From Candidatus Bandiella woodruffii (lineage in GTDB: Bacteria; Pseudomonadota; Alphaproteobacteria; Rickettsiales; Midichloriaceae), in contig NZ_CP110820.1 of the NCBI RefSeq assembly GCF_034359465.1, forward strand, positions 1,065,748 to 1,129,747: a stretch of DNA of 64,000 nucleotides. The letters run 5' to 3'. The position numbers and the translations under genes were made by a program. Shown here piece by piece: positions 60,925-64,000 of this stretch. How positions within the stretch are numbered: the first letter of the stretch is position 1; each line of letters starts with the position of its first letter. Below the pieces are notes generated by a model, which did not search any database, was not told the origin of the DNA, and worked only from the letters and a program-made list of their open reading frames with translations.

Positions 60925-61938
60925 ATGATTAAGCGAAAAGTTGCAATAATTTTGTATAATTTAGGCGGTCCTAACGGTGAAGATGACATTGGTCCTTTTT
61001 TATTTAATTTATTTTACGATAAAAACATCATCAACATACCAAACCCATTCCGCTTCCTAGTAGCAAAGTTCATTTCAAAAAGCAGGAAAAAAGAGGCAAC
61101 AAAGAATTACAATAAAATTGGTGGTAAGTCTCCTTTGCTTTCCAATACATTAAAGCAGAAAGAGGCCCTTCAAAATAAGTTGGATAAAGAACAATACAAA
61201 GTGTTTGTTTGTATGAATTTCTGGCATCCAATGCCTGATGAGGTGGTGGATGATGTAAAGAATTATAATCCATCTGGGATTATATTGCTTCCGTTATATC
61301 CGCAATTTTCCACAACAACTACTGGATCATTCTTGAGCAAATGGGAAGACGCCAGAAACAAAGCAGGTTTAGTTTGTGAGCAGAAAGTGGTATGTTGCTA
61401 TTATTCTCAGAGCAATTTTATTACGGCATATACCAATATTCTGCGGAAGTTTTATGCCTCAGCTGCTACAGATGGGAAACCTTTTGTGGTATTTATCGCA
61501 CATGGTTTGCCTGAAAAAATTGTGAAGAATGGGGACCCTTACCAATGGCAAATCGAAAATACGGTTAAGGAGATTGTCAAAATGGCCGATATCCAAGGTA
61601 TGGAATATATCACATGCTATCAAAGTAGAGTTGGTCCTATGTCTTGGATTAAGCCCTATGCAGATGAAGTGATACTAAAAGCAGCACAGGAAAATAAAAT
61701 TATTTTGGTTATCCCAATATCATTTGTTTCTGAACATGTTGAAACTTTGGTTGAGCTTGACATGGAGTATAAGGAGCTTGCAATGCATAACGGCGCAAGG
61801 GCTTACCATAGGGCTAACACCGTTGGGGATGATGACATTTTTATTGAAGGGCTGAAAAATATTGTGATAAACGGAGTTGTTAAAGATGTGATATGCCCAA
61901 AAGAATATTGCAAGTGTTATAGGCAAGCTAATGGATAA
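60925..61938 (+). CDS. hemH: Ferrochelatase
   Basis: HemH inserts Fe2+ into protoporphyrin IX at the inner membrane. The 337 residues show ILYNLGGPNGEDDIGPFLFN, PLYPQFSTTTTGS, the metal-binding His in VVFIAHGLPEKIV, CYQSRVGPMSWIKPY and SFVSEHVETLVELD with the catalytic Glu. The C-terminal CPKEYCKCY contains three cysteines, reminiscent of cluster-binding tails in some ferrochelatases, but this is not proven. It overlaps lipB by 8 nt. Confidence 0.95.
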   Translation: MIKRKVAIILYNLGGPNGEDDIGPFLFNLFYDKNIINIPNPFRFLVAKFISKSRKKEATKNYNKIGGKSPLLSNTLKQKEALQNKLDKEQYKVFVCMNFWHPMPDEVVDDVKNYNPSGIILLPLYPQFSTTTTGSFLSKWEDARNKAGLVCEQKVVCCYYSQSNFITAYTNILRKFYASAATDGKPFVVFIAHGLPEKIVKNGDPYQWQIENTVKEIVKMADIQGMEYITCYQSRVGPMSWIKPYADEVILKAAQENKIILVIPISFVSEHVETLVELDMEYKELAMHNGARAYHRANTVGDDDIFIEGLKNIVINGVVKDVICPKEYCKCYRQANG

Positions 61939-62608
61939 AATTGATTTCATATATTCATATGGCAACATAGAGTACAGCTTTGCTCTGAATTATATGAAGC
62001 AGAAGGTGGAGGACATAAATAAAAATATTAGTAATCAAGCAGTTTGGTTATTGGAACACCCAAGCATATATACAGCTGGCAGAAGCGCAGATGATTCAGA
62101 TATTTTAAATAAACTAGATATTCCATATTATTATACAGATAGGGGTGGGAAGTTCACATACCATGGCCCAGGACAGATGATTATATATATTATGCTCGAT
62201 ATACAAAGGTTGTTTCTGGGGAAGCCGGACGTAAGAATCTTTATAAAAAAGATAGGAACGTGGATAATAAAGGTATTACAGCAAACTGGCATTGATGCAT
62301 ATTTAGATGGAGATAATATAGGGATATGGGTTGGAGATGGTGGATTGAAGAGAAAGATTGCATCAATTGGGATCAAACTAAGCAAGTGGATATCATACCA
62401 TGGGATTGCATTAAACATTAATCCCGATATGAGCTATTTTCAACACATTGTGCCTTGTGGGATCACGGATTATCAAATGACTTCTATAGAGCTGGAAATA
62501 GGCGAAAAATTAACGTACAGCAAATTAAATTCAATCGTTAGGGATAAGTTTTTTGAAGAATTTAGTTATCTTCTGGGATTAGAATATGAAATTTCAAATT
62601 CTGGCTAG
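61931..62608 (+). CDS. lipB: Octanoyltransferase LipB
   Basis: LipB transfers octanoate from ACP to lipoyl domains, providing the substrate for LipA (6949). The 225 residues show WLLEHPSIYTAGRSADDS, GGKFTYHGPGQMIIY, KIASIGIKLSKWISYHGIAL with the catalytic Lys, and VPCGI with the catalytic Cys. It is translationally coupled to hemH through an 8-nt overlap. Confidence 0.95.
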   Translation: MDKIDFIYSYGNIEYSFALNYMKQKVEDINKNISNQAVWLLEHPSIYTAGRSADDSDILNKLDIPYYYTDRGGKFTYHGPGQMIIYIMLDIQRLFLGKPDVRIFIKKIGTWIIKVLQQTGIDAYLDGDNIGIWVGDGGLKRKIASIGIKLSKWISYHGIALNINPDMSYFQHIVPCGITDYQMTSIELEIGEKLTYSKLNSIVRDKFFEEFSYLLGLEYEISNSG

Positions 62609-62651
62609 ACTTTTGCTTGAGAGTAATATATATAAATCTATAGATCGTTGT

Positions 62652-62726
62652 TCCTCGGTAGCTCAGCGGTAGAGCAAACGGCTGTTAACCGTTTGGTCGC
62701 TGGTTCGAATCCGGCCCGGGGAGCCA
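62652..62726 (+). tRNA. tRNA-Asn (anticodon GTT)
   Basis: 75 nt including CCA. The acceptor TCCTCGG pairs with CCGGGGA, the D arm is GCTCAGCGGTAGAGC, the anticodon arm is AACGG-CTGTTAA-CCGTT (anticodon GTT), and the T arm is GCTGG-TTCGAAT-CCGGC. Confidence 0.97.
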
Positions 62727-62831
62727 TCTTTATTTGGCATACGGCAGTGTATGCTGCGTTTTTCGTCTTTCAAAAACCAACTCTTGAATAAAATATACGG
62801 AGTGTCATTAATTGTAAAGAGCAAGGGGTAT

Positions 62832-63605
62832 ATGCTAATTTGTTGGAATCTAAACTCTGTGTCGGCAAGGCTGGAACATCTAAAAAAAGTAATAAAGCAA
62901 AACAGCCCAGACGTACTTCTGTTACAAGAAATAAAGTGCATTAATGAAAAATTTCCTCATGATGAGCTTGGAGATCTGGGGTACAACATTGAAGTTTTTG
63001 GCCAAAAAACATATAACGGAGTTGCTGTTCTAAGCAAGCATCCCATAGAAGATGTGTGTATAGGATTGGAACAAGTAGTTCAGGAGCAAGAAGCGAGGTA
63101 TATAGAAACAACTGTAGCAATAAACGGTATTTGCAATAGAATAATTTCAGTATACGTACCGAATGGAGCAGAGGTTGGCTCTGAAAAGTTTAAATATAAA
63201 TTGGAGTTTTTACAAAGACTATACGAAAGATTAAGTCACCTTAAAAGCATAGAGGAGAATATAATCATTGGTGGAGATTTCAATATTGCTCCGGAAGAAA
63301 TAGATGTATATGACGCAAAGCAAATGTCAGGAAGAGTGTGTTTTCATATAGACGAAAGGAAATGGTTCCGTAAGATATTGAATTTAGGCTATATTGATTC
63401 ATTCAGAGAATTTAATCGTGACATGCAGCAGTTCAGCTGGTGGGATTATAGAGCTGGTAGCTGGCAGCATAATAAGGGCTTGCGTATAGACCAAATCTTG
63501 ATTTCTCCGAAATTGATGGATAAAATCACAAAAGCAGGGGTATTAACCGAGCCAAGAGGTTGGGAGAGGACATCAGACCATGCTCCAATCTATATTGGTT
63601 GGTAG
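62832..63605 (+). CDS. xthA: Exodeoxyribonuclease III
   Basis: This AP endonuclease/3'-5' exonuclease of base excision repair has 257 residues from the ATG at 62832 (MLICWNLNSVSARLEHL), preceded by AAGGGG. The longer frame from 62751 adds 27 atypical residues. Metal and catalytic residues are visible in LLLQEIKC, YVPNGAEVGSEKF, IIIGGDFNIAPEEIDVY, QFSWWDYRAGSW and ERTSDHAPI. Confidence 0.95.
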   Translation: MLICWNLNSVSARLEHLKKVIKQNSPDVLLLQEIKCINEKFPHDELGDLGYNIEVFGQKTYNGVAVLSKHPIEDVCIGLEQVVQEQEARYIETTVAINGICNRIISVYVPNGAEVGSEKFKYKLEFLQRLYERLSHLKSIEENIIIGGDFNIAPEEIDVYDAKQMSGRVCFHIDERKWFRKILNLGYIDSFREFNRDMQQFSWWDYRAGSWQHNKGLRIDQILISPKLMDKITKAGVLTEPRGWERTSDHAPIYIGW

Positions 63606-64000
63606 CGATACATATACTCCGCTAACTTTAAAAATTGGTCTCAAAATATTCCCGCAGTATCTCATTTCGTTGGGTACTTTTGTATCCTCCTCATAATCAT
63701 TGCCCTTTTTGCATATATTAAAAGGATAAAAATAGATATAAAAATTACAAAATAGTGCGGTTACTTTTTTCTAAAAGGAAAATTTTTTCGATACCAGGGT
63801 TTTTGACCATCTAACGTTAGTCAATATTTTTTTTGCAAAAAAAAGTAATTAATTTGCTTTACGAAAGAGAAAATTTAGTTCAAATATACATAATATAAAA
63901 AAACACCACACAAATATTGTTGGCTCGCAAAACGCAGTAAAAAGCGTTAGTGATAGTGTTTTCGTTATACCCAAACATAATGTTGTAAAATTAAATTCAT
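63606..64000. other. Terminal intergenic region with a repeat copy
   Basis: A TATACTCCG repeat (proximal half) runs about 63611-63710 (TATACTCCGCTAACTTTAAA, TCGTTGGGTACTTTTG). After it come A+T-rich tracts with no gene visible to the window end. Confidence 0.55.

Overview
The window looks like a chromosomal segment of an obligately intracellular alphaproteobacterium of the order Rickettsiales. The evidence is inferred from gene content: low G+C, a class I lysyl-tRNA synthetase, a DUF2610 protein, an EamA transporter of the kind used to import host metabolites, tandem MHS/ProP-like MFS transporters, a stand-alone SpoT-type HD domain, and ankyrin-repeat proteins. I cannot name a genus.

Core genes are ordinary and mostly intact: rplM-rpsI, lysK and an EamA transporter (2.9-6.7 kb, minus strand); tRNA-Ser(GGA)-lipA-mreC-folB (6.9-9.1 kb); ispB-ispE (10.5-12.4 kb); rimP-nusA, cspA, hup, ssb, tsaE (18.1-22.1 kb); rho (31.7-33.2 kb); recR and an SDR next to kef-type and nhaA antiporters, aspC and eptA (38.1-45.6 kb); acnA, sucC-sucD, hemH-lipB, tRNA-Asn(GTT), xthA (54.9-63.6 kb). 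Together they cover lipoate synthesis and transfer, part of the TCA cycle, isoprenoid precursors, the last step of haem synthesis, ion homeostasis and lipid A modification.

Between the core blocks the DNA is saturated with insertion sequences. I distinguish seven families, labelled here A (IS5/IS427-type, 834 bp, 5 copies), B (IS1 family, 787 bp, 4 copies plus a remnant), C (IS6 family, 853 bp, 3 full copies plus pieces), D (IS5-like, 1200 bp, 1 full copy plus 5 fragments), E (IS6 family, 834 bp, 1 copy plus two 129-bp MITE-like derivatives), F and G (further IS1-family elements, broken). They are nested in each other and have truncated ank1, the DUF2610 gene, cydB and a giant toxin gene. A separate ~165-bp intergenic repeat family (called here the TATACTCCG repeat) occurs more than ten times in both orientations.

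Three accessory regions stand out. At 15.4-18.0 kb there are three tandem ankyrin-type paralogues. At 24.8-28.2 kb there are two paralogous MFS transporters, the second fused to a SpoT-like (p)ppGpp hydrolase (HD) domain with its metal-binding residues kept. At 46.0-54.5 kb there is an island of serine recombinase, RelE/RHH toxin-antitoxin pair, candidate immunity gene and a 1607-codon haemagglutinin-like polymorphic toxin. It is bracketed by directly oriented IS6-family ends.

Several transposase genes here (families A, B, D, F) are split at A-rich -1 slippery sites, and family C carries the same in-frame stop in every copy.
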